Shown piece after piece: positions 32,503-40,654 of a stretch of DNA of 64,000 bases. A program made the translations under genes and the position numbers. Positions within the stretch are counted from its first letter, which is position 1. The number at the start of each line of letters is the position of its first letter. The notes beneath the pieces were generated by a model that worked only from the letters and a program-made list of their open reading frames with translations, was not told the origin of the DNA and did not search any database. The DNA lies in NCBI GenBank assembly GCA_964598025.1, contig CAZRAU010000007.1:1-64000 (forward strand), written 5' to 3'. This stretch comes from JALGWN01 sp964598025. GTDB lineage: Bacteria > Arandabacterota > Arandabacteria > Arandabacterales > Arandabacteraceae.

Positions 32503-33635
32503 GGGTTGATTGGCTCCATGGCCATAGGGACGTACTCGATGTCTTCCGGGTAGTTCAGTCCATCCAGAAAGACGTCGGAGCTGCCTGAGTTGATGTTGAC
32601 TTTGTAGATGGTTCCTGAGCCGTACGCGGTCACGTAGGCATAGTCCCCGACGACGGTTATCGCAAACAAGGTGCCGGCGAGCGTACTCAGCGGGGACAAG
32701 GGTCCGTCCTCAGTGAAGGTGCTCACGTCGTTATCCGAGTCGCAGAGGTAATACAAGCCGCGGCTGTAGTCGATTCCGCTCAGGTAGTTCGCCAAGCCGG
32801 CAAAGTCGCGGAGTACCGATCCCTCATAGGATTCGAGATCGACCTCTACGATCTGGTTGTCGCCATTCTCCGATATCACAAGTTTGTCTCCGACAATAAG
32901 GCCGTCCACGACCTGGAGCTCAGTGCTGTGCACGCCGGGTATGGCGATCGATTGGACCGGATTCCCCTGGGGGTCGGCGAAATAGATGCTGTCAGCCTTG
33001 TTATCAAGGACGGCGAAGCCGGCATCGGGAAGCACGGCGGGGATAGTGTAGTTCGACGAGCCCGACGGTAGCGTCATGCTCTGTATGGTTGCTCCGTGAC
33101 TGTCTATCTCCATGATCTCATGTGTGTTCCATGTACTCATCACGAAGACACGATCTCCAAGCACCTCTATCGGGCCTCGAATATCCGGATACAGGAAATA
33201 GGTCCCATCCATGCTGACGGCGGCAAGGCCTTCCAAGGTCTGGACAAGCAGCGTGCCCTCGGGCACCTCGACCGAGACTTCGGCCGTATCGGCCCCGCCG
33301 TGGCCGTCCGAGACGGTCACGGTGACAAGGCACGTATCGAAGACGCTCGGGGCAGTCCAGGTAACCGAGGCCCCCGTTCCTGAAAAGGACCCGGCCTCGG
33401 CGGTCCACTCATAAGTGAGAGCATTGCCGTCGGGATCGTTCGCGCTGCATGAGAGCGCGGCTGATTCCAGCGGCTCGACTATGCCCGGGGATGCCGCAAG
33501 GCCTGTGATTACGGGAGCTCTGTTCACCGGCCCATTGGATTCGTCACCGCAGCCCGCCAAGATCGCGGCCAAGGCGGCCAGGGTGAGAACCCCAAGAAGT
33601 ATGCTGCCTGTCGATTTCACTCTCATCAAGTTCAC
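32499..33635 (-). CDS. Lipoprotein with PKD/Ig-like domain and propeller-like repeats (paralogue of the 4130 gene)
   Basis: A GTG start at 33635 is preferred because AAGGAGG lies six bases upstream. 378 residues. The signal peptide ends with the lipobox LAGCG. A PKD/Ig-like domain follows ('LESAALSCSANDPDGNALTYEWTAEAGSFSG', 'CLVTVTVSDGHGGADTAEVSVEV'), then about 250 residues of propeller-like strands ('IPAVLPDAGFAVLDNKADSIYFADPQGNPV', 'GDKLVISENGDNQIVEVDLESY', 'YLSGIDYSRGLYYLCDSD', 'LNYPEDIEYVPMA'). Domain order and key strands match the lipoprotein at 4130-5236. The TAG stop lies inside a REP-like element. Confidence 0.75.
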   Translation of the reverse strand: MNLMRVKSTGSILLGVLTLAALAAILAGCGDESNGPVNRAPVITGLAASPGIVEPLESAALSCSANDPDGNALTYEWTAEAGSFSGTGASVTWTAPSVFDTCLVTVTVSDGHGGADTAEVSVEVPEGTLLVQTLEGLAAVSMDGTYFLYPDIRGPIEVLGDRVFVMSTWNTHEIMEIDSHGATIQSMTLPSGSSNYTIPAVLPDAGFAVLDNKADSIYFADPQGNPVQSIAIPGVHSTELQVVDGLIVGDKLVISENGDNQIVEVDLESYEGSVLRDFAGLANYLSGIDYSRGLYYLCDSDNDVSTFTEDGPLSPLSTLAGTLFAITVVGDYAYVTAYGSGTIYKVNINSGSSDVFLDGLNYPEDIEYVPMAMEPINP

Positions 33636-33711
33636 TTGCTGCCTCCTTCCGATGCGCTGTGTCGATGTCATACAGGGTTTGTGGCTTCGGCCCAGCCTGT
33701 ACGAACGTTCC

Positions 33712-33740
33712 TATCTAAGTCTTTTGGGAGCCTTTGTCAA
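33712..33740 (-). promoter_or_regulatory. Putative sigma-70 promoter for the lipoprotein gene
   Basis: Minus strand: perfect TTGACA, 17 bases, TAGATA, about 75 bases before the GTG at 33635. The -10 is weak. Confidence 0.45.
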
Positions 33741-33829
33741 GGCGATGTGGATATCGAGTGGTGCAGGTGGCTGCGGATGTATGACATGATATAGGTTAAG
33801 GATACACCCGGAGTGAAGGCGCCATACAA

Positions 33830-33890
33830 GTAGCGTCGGGTCCTTATGTGTGCCGCGCCGGACCCCTTGAGGGTGCCGGCGCGGTGCTAC
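33830..33890. repeat. REP-like/GC-rich hairpin at the end of the sigma factor gene
   Basis: A GTAG-headed half element (33830-33840, plus) leads into a long minus hairpin whose GTAG head (33887-33890) contains the stop of the sigma factor gene. Its stem CCGCGCCGG pairs with CCGGCGCGG around a GGGT/ACCC inner pair. It could work as a stability element or weak terminator for the sigma gene; there is no T run. Confidence 0.65.
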
Positions 33891-34519
33891 ACAACACATG
33901 CCGCTTCAGCCTCCTCCCGTGCGAGTCCAATGAGTTTCTCCTGCAAGGCGAGCCTCGTGCGGTGAAGCCGTGACTTCACAGCGGGAATCGAGATGTTGAG
34001 GATGTCCCTGGTCTCCTCGGTGGAAAGGCCCTCGATGTGTCTGAGTACGAACACGGCCCTATTGGTCGGCGACAGGTCGGAGATGGCCTTATCCAGTTTC
34101 TCTCTGATCTCCGCCACGACAAGGGCCTCAAGCGGATCGATGCCCGCGTCTCTGATGTCCCGATTGATCTCACCGTCTTTCGTGATGGTGGGTTCGTCCA
34201 GGGACTCGATGCCATACCTGTGGGCCCTGCGTCTCATCGCTGCAAGATTCACCGTTATTCGATAGAGCCATGTCGAGAACTTGGACGCGCCCCTGAAACC
34301 CCCGATTGCCCTGAAGGCCCTTATGAATGACTCCTGAAGGACGTCTTCGGCATCCTCATGATTATCGGTCAGCCGTATGGCCAAGCGGTATATCCTGTTC
34401 TGGTATCGATTGACCAGCTCGCCAAATGCCTTGGAGCCGCCTTGCTGGGCAAGACCTACCAGCTCGGGATCGGTAAGGGTCTGAAGATGCAGTGCCGTCA
34501 AGCACTTCGCCTCTAGCAT
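33887..34519 (-). CDS. RNA polymerase sigma factor, sigma-70 family (ECF type)
   Basis: Start chosen at 34519 (GGAGG six bases upstream). 210 residues. Region 2: 'FGELVNRYQNRIYRLAIRLTDNHEDAEDVLQESFIRAFRAIGGFRGASKFSTWLYRITVNLA'. Region 4: 'LSPTNRAVFVLRHIEGLSTEETRDILNISIPAVKSRLHRTRLALQEKL'. The linker with 'EPTITKDGEINRDIRD' is typical of RpoE-like ECF factors. No anti-sigma gene follows. It lies downstream of the histidine kinase and receiver genes on the same strand, so control may run through that two-component system. Target promoters unknown. Confidence 0.92.
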   Translation of the reverse strand: MLEAKCLTALHLQTLTDPELVGLAQQGGSKAFGELVNRYQNRIYRLAIRLTDNHEDAEDVLQESFIRAFRAIGGFRGASKFSTWLYRITVNLAAMRRRAHRYGIESLDEPTITKDGEINRDIRDAGIDPLEALVVAEIREKLDKAISDLSPTNRAVFVLRHIEGLSTEETRDILNISIPAVKSRLHRTRLALQEKLIGLAREEAEAACVV

Positions 34520-34625
34520 AACGTGCCTCCGATTCATTCAGAAGAACAGATTGAGTCCGGGGGCCGACCGTCACATGGCCTGATGGCCCAGGCATAGACC
34601 TTGAGCACCTTCGCCGCCCCTTGAT

Positions 34626-35003
34626 TCATACCGGCCCCCGGACCTCGTCCAACTTCGCCATAAGATCAGAAAGCAGCAAGGGTTTTGTGAGAAAAGACCT
34701 TACCACACCCGAACTTTTGAACTGCTCCAGATGCTTTTCACTGTAGTATCCGGTCACAATGATAATGGGGACATCGCAGGTTGCAGGATTCTCTGAGAGC
34801 TCTCCGGCAATCTCGAAGCCGTCCTTTTTATCCATCTGGAGATCCAGCAGCACAGCATCAGGCTTGGTCTGCTCGACCACCCCGACCGCTCGAAGGGGAT
34901 CGGACACTGCCTCCACGTCGTATCCGCTCCCACGAAGCAATTCCTCCAGCTCCTCCAGGAAATCCGCGTCATCGTCAACGATCACAACTTTCAGTGCTCC
35001 CAC
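34626..35003 (-). CDS. Single-domain response regulator (CheY-like receiver)
   Basis: 125 residues, only a receiver domain: acidic 'IVDDDADF' near 9, phospho-acceptor Asp in 'VLLDLQMDKKDGFEI' near 54, Thr in 'IIIVTGYY' near 83 and Lys in 'SFLTKPLLLSDLM' near 106. There is no output domain, so it passes phosphate or acts through protein contact. It is encoded between the MASE3 histidine kinase and the sigma factor, which makes kinase to receiver to sigma factor a reasonable but unproven order. Confidence 0.92.
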   Translation of the reverse strand: MGALKVVIVDDDADFLEELEELLRGSGYDVEAVSDPLRAVGVVEQTKPDAVLLDLQMDKKDGFEIAGELSENPATCDVPIIIVTGYYSEKHLEQFKSSGVVRSFLTKPLLLSDLMAKLDEVRGPV

Positions 35004-35266
35004 GTAGACTCCTCTCGTGGGCGTTCCAGCTGCATCAGGAAGAAGAGCAGTGAGGTTCCACCTTCACTCTGCAAAAGGGATCCTGCAGCCTTTATGTGCG
35101 GACCAGTGTCCCACTTGGGGAATGGTTCACGCAATTGGGCGAATCCCCTTTTGCCTGACCTATTTCCACCCTGGGATCGGGCGGTCGGGCAGGGCGACAG
35201 CAGGGGGGCGCGCACGCTTGTTTGGTTGTTATTGGGTCCATCAGCGCGGGAGCCCGAGTATTCCTA

Positions 35267-37236
35267 CTAGCCGGGCTTGGTCACCGGCAGGGTCACGGTG
35301 ACGGAGGTTCCCGAGCCGGGCTCGCTCTCTATGGTGACCATTCCTCGGTGTAGACCGACAATCTCCTTGCAGATGGTAAGCCCCAGCCCGGTGCCTCTGG
35401 ATTTTTCGGTGAAGAAGGGTTCGAATACCCGGTCGAGATCCCGACGCTTCATGCCTGGACCGTTGTCCTTGATGCGTATGCACAAGCCACCGGGTTCGAC
35501 ACGCCCCGCAACTTCGATACGGCCGCCGGCATCTGCTACCGCCTGATAAGCGTTGTTGAGGATATTGTCGAACACCTNNNNNNNNNNCGCATTAGCAGGG
35601 CATAGAAGCCCTCATCGCATTCCTTGATCGGTTCGATATCGGTATCGACGGTGACCTTGCATTCCGGGAACCTGTCTGCCGCCAAGTCCAGGCTTTCGGT
35701 GATTATGTCGAAAAGCCTCGCGCAATCGAACCGGGGCGGCCTTATCTTGGAATACCTCAGAAGGTTGTCTATGATCAGATTGCTCTCGGAGATCTTCTTT
35801 TCGATATTGGCCAGATGCCGGTCGAGTGCCGCCTCCTTGCTCTTGCGCCGTATATTGAGAATGGCAGTCTGAATAACCCCGAGGGGATTGCGCAACTCAT
35901 GGGCGACGGTGGCCGCAAGCATCCCAATGCTCGAGAGCCGTTTCGCGTCCGCCAGTTTCCTGTAAGCCTCCAGGAGCTCCTCACTGCGCCGCGTGACAAG
36001 CCGTTCCAGTGTCTCCTTGTCCCTCCGGGTGATGGCCTCGGCCTCTTTGAGCCCGGTGATGTCACCGGCCACGGCCAGCACCGTACTGACACCGCCCCGG
36101 GCCTCGATCTCCGGAACAACGGTCAAGCCATAGAACTTCCGCCGGCCTGTCGCCGTAAGGTCGATCTCGACTTTCCGAACCTCTGCGACATCACACACCA
36201 GCCGGACGGTGTTGCTCAAGACTCTGGAGAATGGTCCCGGCAGTCCGGTCTCTTCCGGTGTTCTGCCCTCCAGCTCCTCAATGGAGAGGTCGGTCAGCAT
36301 TCGCATCGTAGGGTTCACATAGAGGAACCTGCTGCCGCAGTCCAGGCGGGCAATCATGTCGGGGTGGTTCTCCGCGAGCGCCCTGAACTTCAATTCGCTT
36401 TGCTTGATCTCGCGGAACAGCAAGTCGAACGGTTGCCTCAAGCCTGTCTCGATCAGTGCCTTGTAAATCAGATAGAAAGACACGATCTTAAAGAAGTGCC
36501 CGACCAGATTGGCAAAGCCGTATGCATTCACGTAGGATGTAAACGCGAGCTCCGATGCGATCGTGACGACTATTGAAGCTATCAGCAGCCGCAGCACACC
36601 GGGATGAAAGCTCCGGCGGCGCCTTGCGAGCGTTCAACGCCGAAGCGCTGCCCAAGCTCAAGGCCAAGCTCAAGCAGCTCCAGNNNNNNNNNNTAAGAGA
36701 ATGCCGGAAATCACATACTCGCTGGCCTTCTTGAAGGTCGTCAGGCCCTGTCCCTCCACGAAGCACACGGGGAAATCGTCCCAGTAGAAGATGGCCATGA
36801 AGAGCAGCACCACTGCGGCTGCGTAACAGGCAAGGACCAGATTCACCTTCAGCTTGCGCCCCAGGAAGAGCGGCGCCAGAAGGATCGACAGGCTTTCGGT
36901 ATAGCGTGCGGCTATCCAGAGTTCGGTAGGCAGGTTGGTGCCGCCCCCGGGAAACACGCCCATGCCGGCGTATGCAAGTGTGTGTATGAGATCGATGGCG
37001 CCAACGAAGAGATAGGCTATTCCGAGGAAAAGGACATAACCATTCTCAATCAGCTGCCGGGAGTTCCAGGCGATGATGAAGATGGAAAACGCGATGACGA
37101 TGCTGAACACCTCGGCAAGACTGTGAAAGAGGAGATAGTTGCCGAGGCTTACGACATAGAGAAGCGTCAAAACCCCGGCGCCGACGAGGACTGTTACCAA
37201 ACCGGTCTTCTTGATCATCGGACGGCCTCTATGCAC
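35267..37236 (-). CDS. MASE3-PAS sensor histidine kinase, interrupted by two assembly gaps
   Basis: One gene in three pieces. N-terminal piece (37236 to 36694): MASE3 membrane sensor with about six helices ('GYVLFLGIAYLFVGAIDLIHTLAYAGMGVFPG', 'LPTELWIAARYTESLSILLAPLFLG', 'FYWDDFPVCFVEGQGLTTFKKASEYVISG'). Middle piece: last MASE3 helices ('RLLIASIVVTIASELAFTSYVNAYGFANLVGHFFKI'), PAS ('ALAENHPDMIARLDCGSRFLYVNPTMRMLTD'), HisKA with His in 'VAHELRNPLGVIQ'. C-terminal piece: HATPase with 'NILNNAYQAV', 'DNGPGM' and 'GTGLGLTICKEIVGLH'. Ten-N gaps at 35578-35587 and 36684-36693 shift the frame, and sequence beside the second gap is unreliable. It was probably intact in the organism. The start could also be 37218. 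The signal sensed is unknown. Confidence 0.85.
35578..35587. other. Assembly gap (10 N) in the histidine kinase gene
   Basis: Ten N lie between the end of the HisKA/linker segment and the HATPase N-box. The frames on the two sides differ, so the real number of missing bases is not ten. Confidence 0.95.
36684..36693. other. Assembly gap (10 N) in the MASE3 domain
   Basis: Ten N inside the MASE3 domain. The frame that continues the domain (RRRRSFHPGVLRLLIAS, about 36581-36631) meets stops within 36635-36683, so the contig edge here is misassembled or chimeric. Confidence 0.9.
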
Positions 37237-37263
37237 GCGCCTTTCTCCAAAGCTGTTGCCTCA

Positions 37264-38010
37264 TCAGGACGGCGAGGGGCGGCTGCGTTTGTGTTTTGGT
37301 TCACGCCGTCTCTCTCGATGACCTGTGGGTGTGCAACCTCTTATCCTCTTGAAGAGTCTGGCGAAAGATTCGGCGTTCTCGTAGCCCACCCGGTATGAGA
37401 TCTCGTCCACGCTGTAGTCGGTTGTGTCCAGGAGCTCCGCCGCCTTGCCCATTCTGACCCTCAGCCGGTACTCGTCAAAACCCTCACCGGTCTTCTCCTT
37501 GAAGACCCGGCTGAGGTACTTGGGGCTGAGTCCGACACGTTCCGCAGCGTCCTTGAGGGAGACCCGTTTGTCGAAGTTGCGATCGAGGAAGTGGGCGACT
37601 CGCTCTATCTTGTCATCAAGGCCCCCGGGGAGTGCCTCACCCGGCTCCTGCTTCTGCCTCAGCAGGCGCTCGATTATGTCCTTGGCTTTGGGTATGTCAA
37701 CGGGCTTTTCCATATAGTCGTCCGCCCGGCCCTTCAGCGCCTCTATGACGGTTGCCTTGGACCCGTGACCGGTTAGGATGATTACACCGAGGTCCGGACA
37801 CATGGCCTTTATGCGTTTCAATACCTCCGTACCCTTGAGTCCGGGCATGATGACGTCGAGGATGACGACATCGATCTCGTTCGGACGACTCAAGGCGGCC
37901 AGGGCTTCTTCTCCATTGGAGGCCTCGACCACCTTGTAGTCGTAAAGGAAATCACGCAACTCTTCCCTGAGTTCCTTATCGTCGTCCACAACCAGTATGT
38001 TATATGCCAT
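37264..38010 (-). CDS. Response regulator with AraC-type DNA-binding domain
   Basis: 248 residues. Receiver domain with 'LVVDDDKELREELRDFLYDY', Asp in 'VVILDVIMPGLKGTEVLKRI' near 53, Thr in 'VIILTGHGS' and Lys in 'DYMEKPVDI'. A linker follows, then a C-terminal pair of AraC helix-turn-helix motifs ('RVSLKDAAERVGLSPKYLSRVFKEKTGEGFDEYRLRVRMGKAAELL', 'YSVDEISYRVGYENAESFARLFKRIRGCTP'). It lies 27 bases upstream of the MASE3 kinase on the same strand, so they form a two-component pair. Targets may include the divergent dsrC operon; this is inference from position. Confidence 0.92.
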   Translation of the reverse strand: MAYNILVVDDDKELREELRDFLYDYKVVEASNGEEALAALSRPNEIDVVILDVIMPGLKGTEVLKRIKAMCPDLGVIILTGHGSKATVIEALKGRADDYMEKPVDIPKAKDIIERLLRQKQEPGEALPGGLDDKIERVAHFLDRNFDKRVSLKDAAERVGLSPKYLSRVFKEKTGEGFDEYRLRVRMGKAAELLDTTDYSVDEISYRVGYENAESFARLFKRIRGCTPTGHRERRREPKHKRSRPSPS

Positions 38011-38108
38011 GGTTTTTCAACGAGGCGTCGGCGGACGATTCCGCGGCAAGCTCTCTCCGGCCAAGTGTACAATTATTGCCTTTGCTGTTCCAGAATTTTG
38101 CGCAGGAC

Positions 38109-38171
38109 GGTCCCCGACCGGTGGGGGGCGGTCTATAGCGCCTGCACCCCGAGCGCCTGCCGGTCGGGACC
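38109..38171. repeat. Long inverted repeat in the divergent dsrC/response-regulator gap
   Basis: GGTCCCCGACCGG at 38109-38121 pairs with CCGGTCGGGACC at 38160-38171 (12 pairs, one bulged C) across 38 bases. The 367-base gap 38011-38377 otherwise holds a TATAAC hexamer near 38263 as a possible -10 and no gene. It could be a regulator site or a bidirectional terminator. Confidence 0.4.
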
Positions 38172-38377
38172 GGCTCGGCCGGGGTGAATCCCCCTCTGTT
38201 TCCCGGGACTCACCGCCGAGATCGCGGTGCTCCCTTCTTGCGGAAGGCCCGGGTATTTGGTACTATAACGCGATTTGAATCACTCGGGACTGAGGATGTG
38301 CCCGCCTCCAGGTGGGAATCTTCGGCTGCAAGCGTGGTTCCGGGCTCGGGACACCGCTTGCCGGGAGGTAGTCGCGC

Positions 38378-38695
38378 ATGCCCAGGATGAAAATAGAGGG
38401 ACGGGAGTTTGATGTTGACGGGGACGGCTTCCTTCAGGAACCGGAGATCTGGAGCGAGGAGCTGGCCATGATCTTCGCTTCCTCCGATGGTACCGGTGAT
38501 CTTACCGAGAAGCACTGGGCGGTCATCAACTATATCAGAGAATACTGGCTGGAAAACGATATGGCTCCCATGGTCCGGAAGATCTGCCAGCACACCGGAC
38601 TCAGGTTAAGGGAAATCTACCAGCTCTTCCCGATGGGTCCGGCCAAGGGTGCCTGCAGGATCGCGGGCCTTCCCAAGCCTGACGGCTGCGTATAG
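38378..38695 (+). CDS. dsrC: DsrC/TusE family sulfur carrier (DsrC type)
   Basis: 105 residues, full DsrC length, with a GGGAGGT site. Matches the family throughout: 'GREFDVDGDGFLQEPEIWSEELA', 'LTEKHWAVINYIREYW', 'PMVRKICQHTGLRLREIYQLFPMGPAKGACRIAGLPKPDGCV'. Both cysteines of the flexible C-terminal arm are present: the penultimate Cys and the one eleven residues earlier. TusE proteins keep only the penultimate one. The two-Cys form carries sulfur as a trisulfide in sulfite reduction. It is first in an operon with DsrM-like and DsrK-like genes; no dsrAB is in the window. Confidence 0.93.
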   Translation: MPRMKIEGREFDVDGDGFLQEPEIWSEELAMIFASSDGTGDLTEKHWAVINYIREYWLENDMAPMVRKICQHTGLRLREIYQLFPMGPAKGACRIAGLPKPDGCV

Positions 38696-38704
38696 GAAGG
38701 TGAA

Positions 38705-39334
38705 GTGGTGGCTGCCGCACACTGGTTCCTGCTAGCTGGTCTCGCCATATTCATGGTGGTCTCGGTTGACCTGCTCCGGAAGGCGGCTGGGGCTTGGCGC
38801 GTGTGCGATCCGGCTGCGCCGAAAGGAAAGCCCGCCTCGGGGGCGCTTTACTCTCTGACCGGTGCGATGATGCCGTGGAAGAAAGAATCCGCGCGGCTCC
38901 ATCCGGGAAGCTATATTCTCGGGGTTCTATATCACCTTGGTAGTTTCTGCGGGTTTGTCTGGGTGGCCGTTCTATTCTTCGGTATCGACCTTCCGCCGGC
39001 TGTGGTTTCGGGGTCCGTGCTTCTGCTTGGAATCACGGCCGCTAGCGGGTTTGGCCTGCTCATCAAGCGGGCAATCAGCCCCAATCTGCGCTACTTCTCA
39101 AGTCCTGACGATTACTTCAGCAATATGCTGGTGACAGCATGGCAGGCACTGGTCATGATGACGCTGTTGTATGAGAGCATGCTTCCGGGCCTGCTCGCCC
39201 TCACCGGTGTGCTTCTCCTTTATATACCTGCGGGCAAGCTCAGGCATGCCATCTTTTTTCTGCCGGCACGGGTCTATCTTGGGCTTTTCTATGGTCGGCG
39301 GGGTGTCTGGCCGGCAGGGAACAGGCGAGCATGA
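38705..39334 (+). CDS. DsrM/NarI-like membrane subunit
   Basis: 209 residues from a GTG (38705 or 38708; GGAAGG upstream). About five hydrophobic segments: 'HWFLLAGLAIFMVVSVDLL', 'GSYILGVLYHLGSFCGFVWVAVLFFG', 'VVSGSVLLLGITAASGFGLLI', 'MLVTAWQALVMMTLLYESM', 'LLALTGVLLLYIPAG..RHAIFFL'. His residues in the first, second and last helices could bind heme b, as in the NarI-like subunits of DsrMK, Hme and Tmc complexes. Its stop overlaps the start of the DsrK-like gene (ATGA), which points to a two-subunit quinone-linked complex. Too divergent for a firm symbol. Confidence 0.75.
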   Translation: MVAAAHWFLLAGLAIFMVVSVDLLRKAAGAWRVCDPAAPKGKPASGALYSLTGAMMPWKKESARLHPGSYILGVLYHLGSFCGFVWVAVLFFGIDLPPAVVSGSVLLLGITAASGFGLLIKRAISPNLRYFSSPDDYFSNMLVTAWQALVMMTLLYESMLPGLLALTGVLLLYIPAGKLRHAIFFLPARVYLGLFYGRRGVWPAGNRRA

Positions 39335-40635
39335 AGGACGAAACGACACTTGCACCCGATCGGAAGAAGGCCCTCGAGGCCTTACGGAAGAGGCTTGGCG
39401 GGCGGCTTCTGACCCATCTTAACAGCTGTGTCCACTGCGGGCTCTGCGGCAGCTCCTGCCACTACTATCTCAGATACCGAGACCCGCGCTTCATACCCGG
39501 CAACAAGGTGGACCAGATAGCAAGGCTCTATCGGCGTTACTTCTCCCAGCTGGGACGGATCCTGCCGGGATGGATCGGTGCCCGGGACCTAGACGATGAG
39601 GGGATCGAGGAGATGGTGGATGTGATCTTCGGCGGCTGCACGATGTGCGGCCGGTGTTCGGTTCACTGCTCCATAGGTGTGGATATCCCCTTCCTGGTGC
39701 GTACCGCACGCACCATGATGGTGGAAATGGGGCTGGTCCCAAAGGGACTTCAGTCTACGATCGACGCCGCAGTAGCTACCGGCAACAACATGGCCATACC
39801 CCGCGGGGAGCTCATAGACACACTCGAGTGGCTGGAAGAGGACCTCAGGATGGAGGTCAAGGACGATCGAGCGGCGATTCCGCGCGATGCGGTCGGGAAA
39901 CGCATTCTCTATACCTTGAACCCCCGCGAACCCAAGTTCTTTCCTCTCTCCATAAGCGCCATGGCCAAGATCCTCTATGCCGCCGGTGAATCATGGACCA
40001 TTTCCACGCATTGCTATGATGTTACCAACTACGCCTATTACTCCGGGGACGACGGGACCGCCCGCCGGCTGGTCGAACGCCTCTTTAACGAAGTGAAGAA
40101 GCTCAAGGCCGAGGCGTTGGTTCTGGCCGAATGCGGCCATGGATTCAGGGCGATCCGCTGGGAGGGGCCCGGTTGGCTCGAACAAGCCTACCCGTATCCC
40201 GTGCTTTCGGTCGTCGAGCTGGTTGCCGGGTACCTTCGCTCGGGACGTATCCGGCTTGACCGGTCCCTCAACGCGGAGCGCGTGACCCTCCACGATCCCT
40301 GCAACCTTGTCAGGGCCGGCGGAGTGATAGAAGAACAGAGGTACCTGCTGCGGGAAGCGGCGGCCGACTTCGTCGAGATGTTTCCCAATCGTGAGGACAA
40401 CTACTGCTGTGGGGGCGGGGGAGGGCAGCTTTCGATGAGTGAATACCGCGATCGCCGCGTGGAGGCGGGGGAGACCAAGGCAAACCAGATCAGAGAGACC
40501 GGGGCACGCATAGTGGCCACCCCATGCCACAATTGCATCGATCAGCTCATGGAACTCAACAAGGTATACGAGCTCAATGTGGAAATAAAGACCGTCGCCG
40601 AAATCGTGGCTGACGCACTGGTGCTGGGACAGTAG
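39331..40635 (+). CDS. DsrK/HdrD-like iron-sulfur protein
   Basis: 434 residues. N-terminal 2x[4Fe-4S] motifs CVHCGLCGSSCH (near 33) and CTMCGRCSVHC (near 109). The C-terminal CCG domain is complete: 'HDPCNLVRAGG', 'NYCCGGGGGQLSM', 'TPCHNCIDQLMEL'. The first CCG-like half is reduced to 'THCYD' and 'AECGHGF', as in DsrK and TmcB, where one special cubane acts on a disulfide or trisulfide. It overlaps the membrane subunit gene by four bases and follows dsrC. Likely role: quinol- or quinone-linked redox of the DsrC disulfide/trisulfide on the cytoplasmic side of the membrane. Confidence 0.88.
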   Translation: MKDETTLAPDRKKALEALRKRLGGRLLTHLNSCVHCGLCGSSCHYYLRYRDPRFIPGNKVDQIARLYRRYFSQLGRILPGWIGARDLDDEGIEEMVDVIFGGCTMCGRCSVHCSIGVDIPFLVRTARTMMVEMGLVPKGLQSTIDAAVATGNNMAIPRGELIDTLEWLEEDLRMEVKDDRAAIPRDAVGKRILYTLNPREPKFFPLSISAMAKILYAAGESWTISTHCYDVTNYAYYSGDDGTARRLVERLFNEVKKLKAEALVLAECGHGFRAIRWEGPGWLEQAYPYPVLSVVELVAGYLRSGRIRLDRSLNAERVTLHDPCNLVRAGGVIEEQRYLLREAAADFVEMFPNREDNYCCGGGGGQLSMSEYRDRRVEAGETKANQIRETGARIVATPCHNCIDQLMELNKVYELNVEIKTVAEIVADALVLGQ

Positions 40636-40654
40636 GAATCCTAAAGGAGTTGTT

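Noticed and set aside
35267..37236. Histidine kinase pseudogene
   Set aside because: All frame breaks coincide with runs of N or contig ends, and the conserved motifs are intact on each side.
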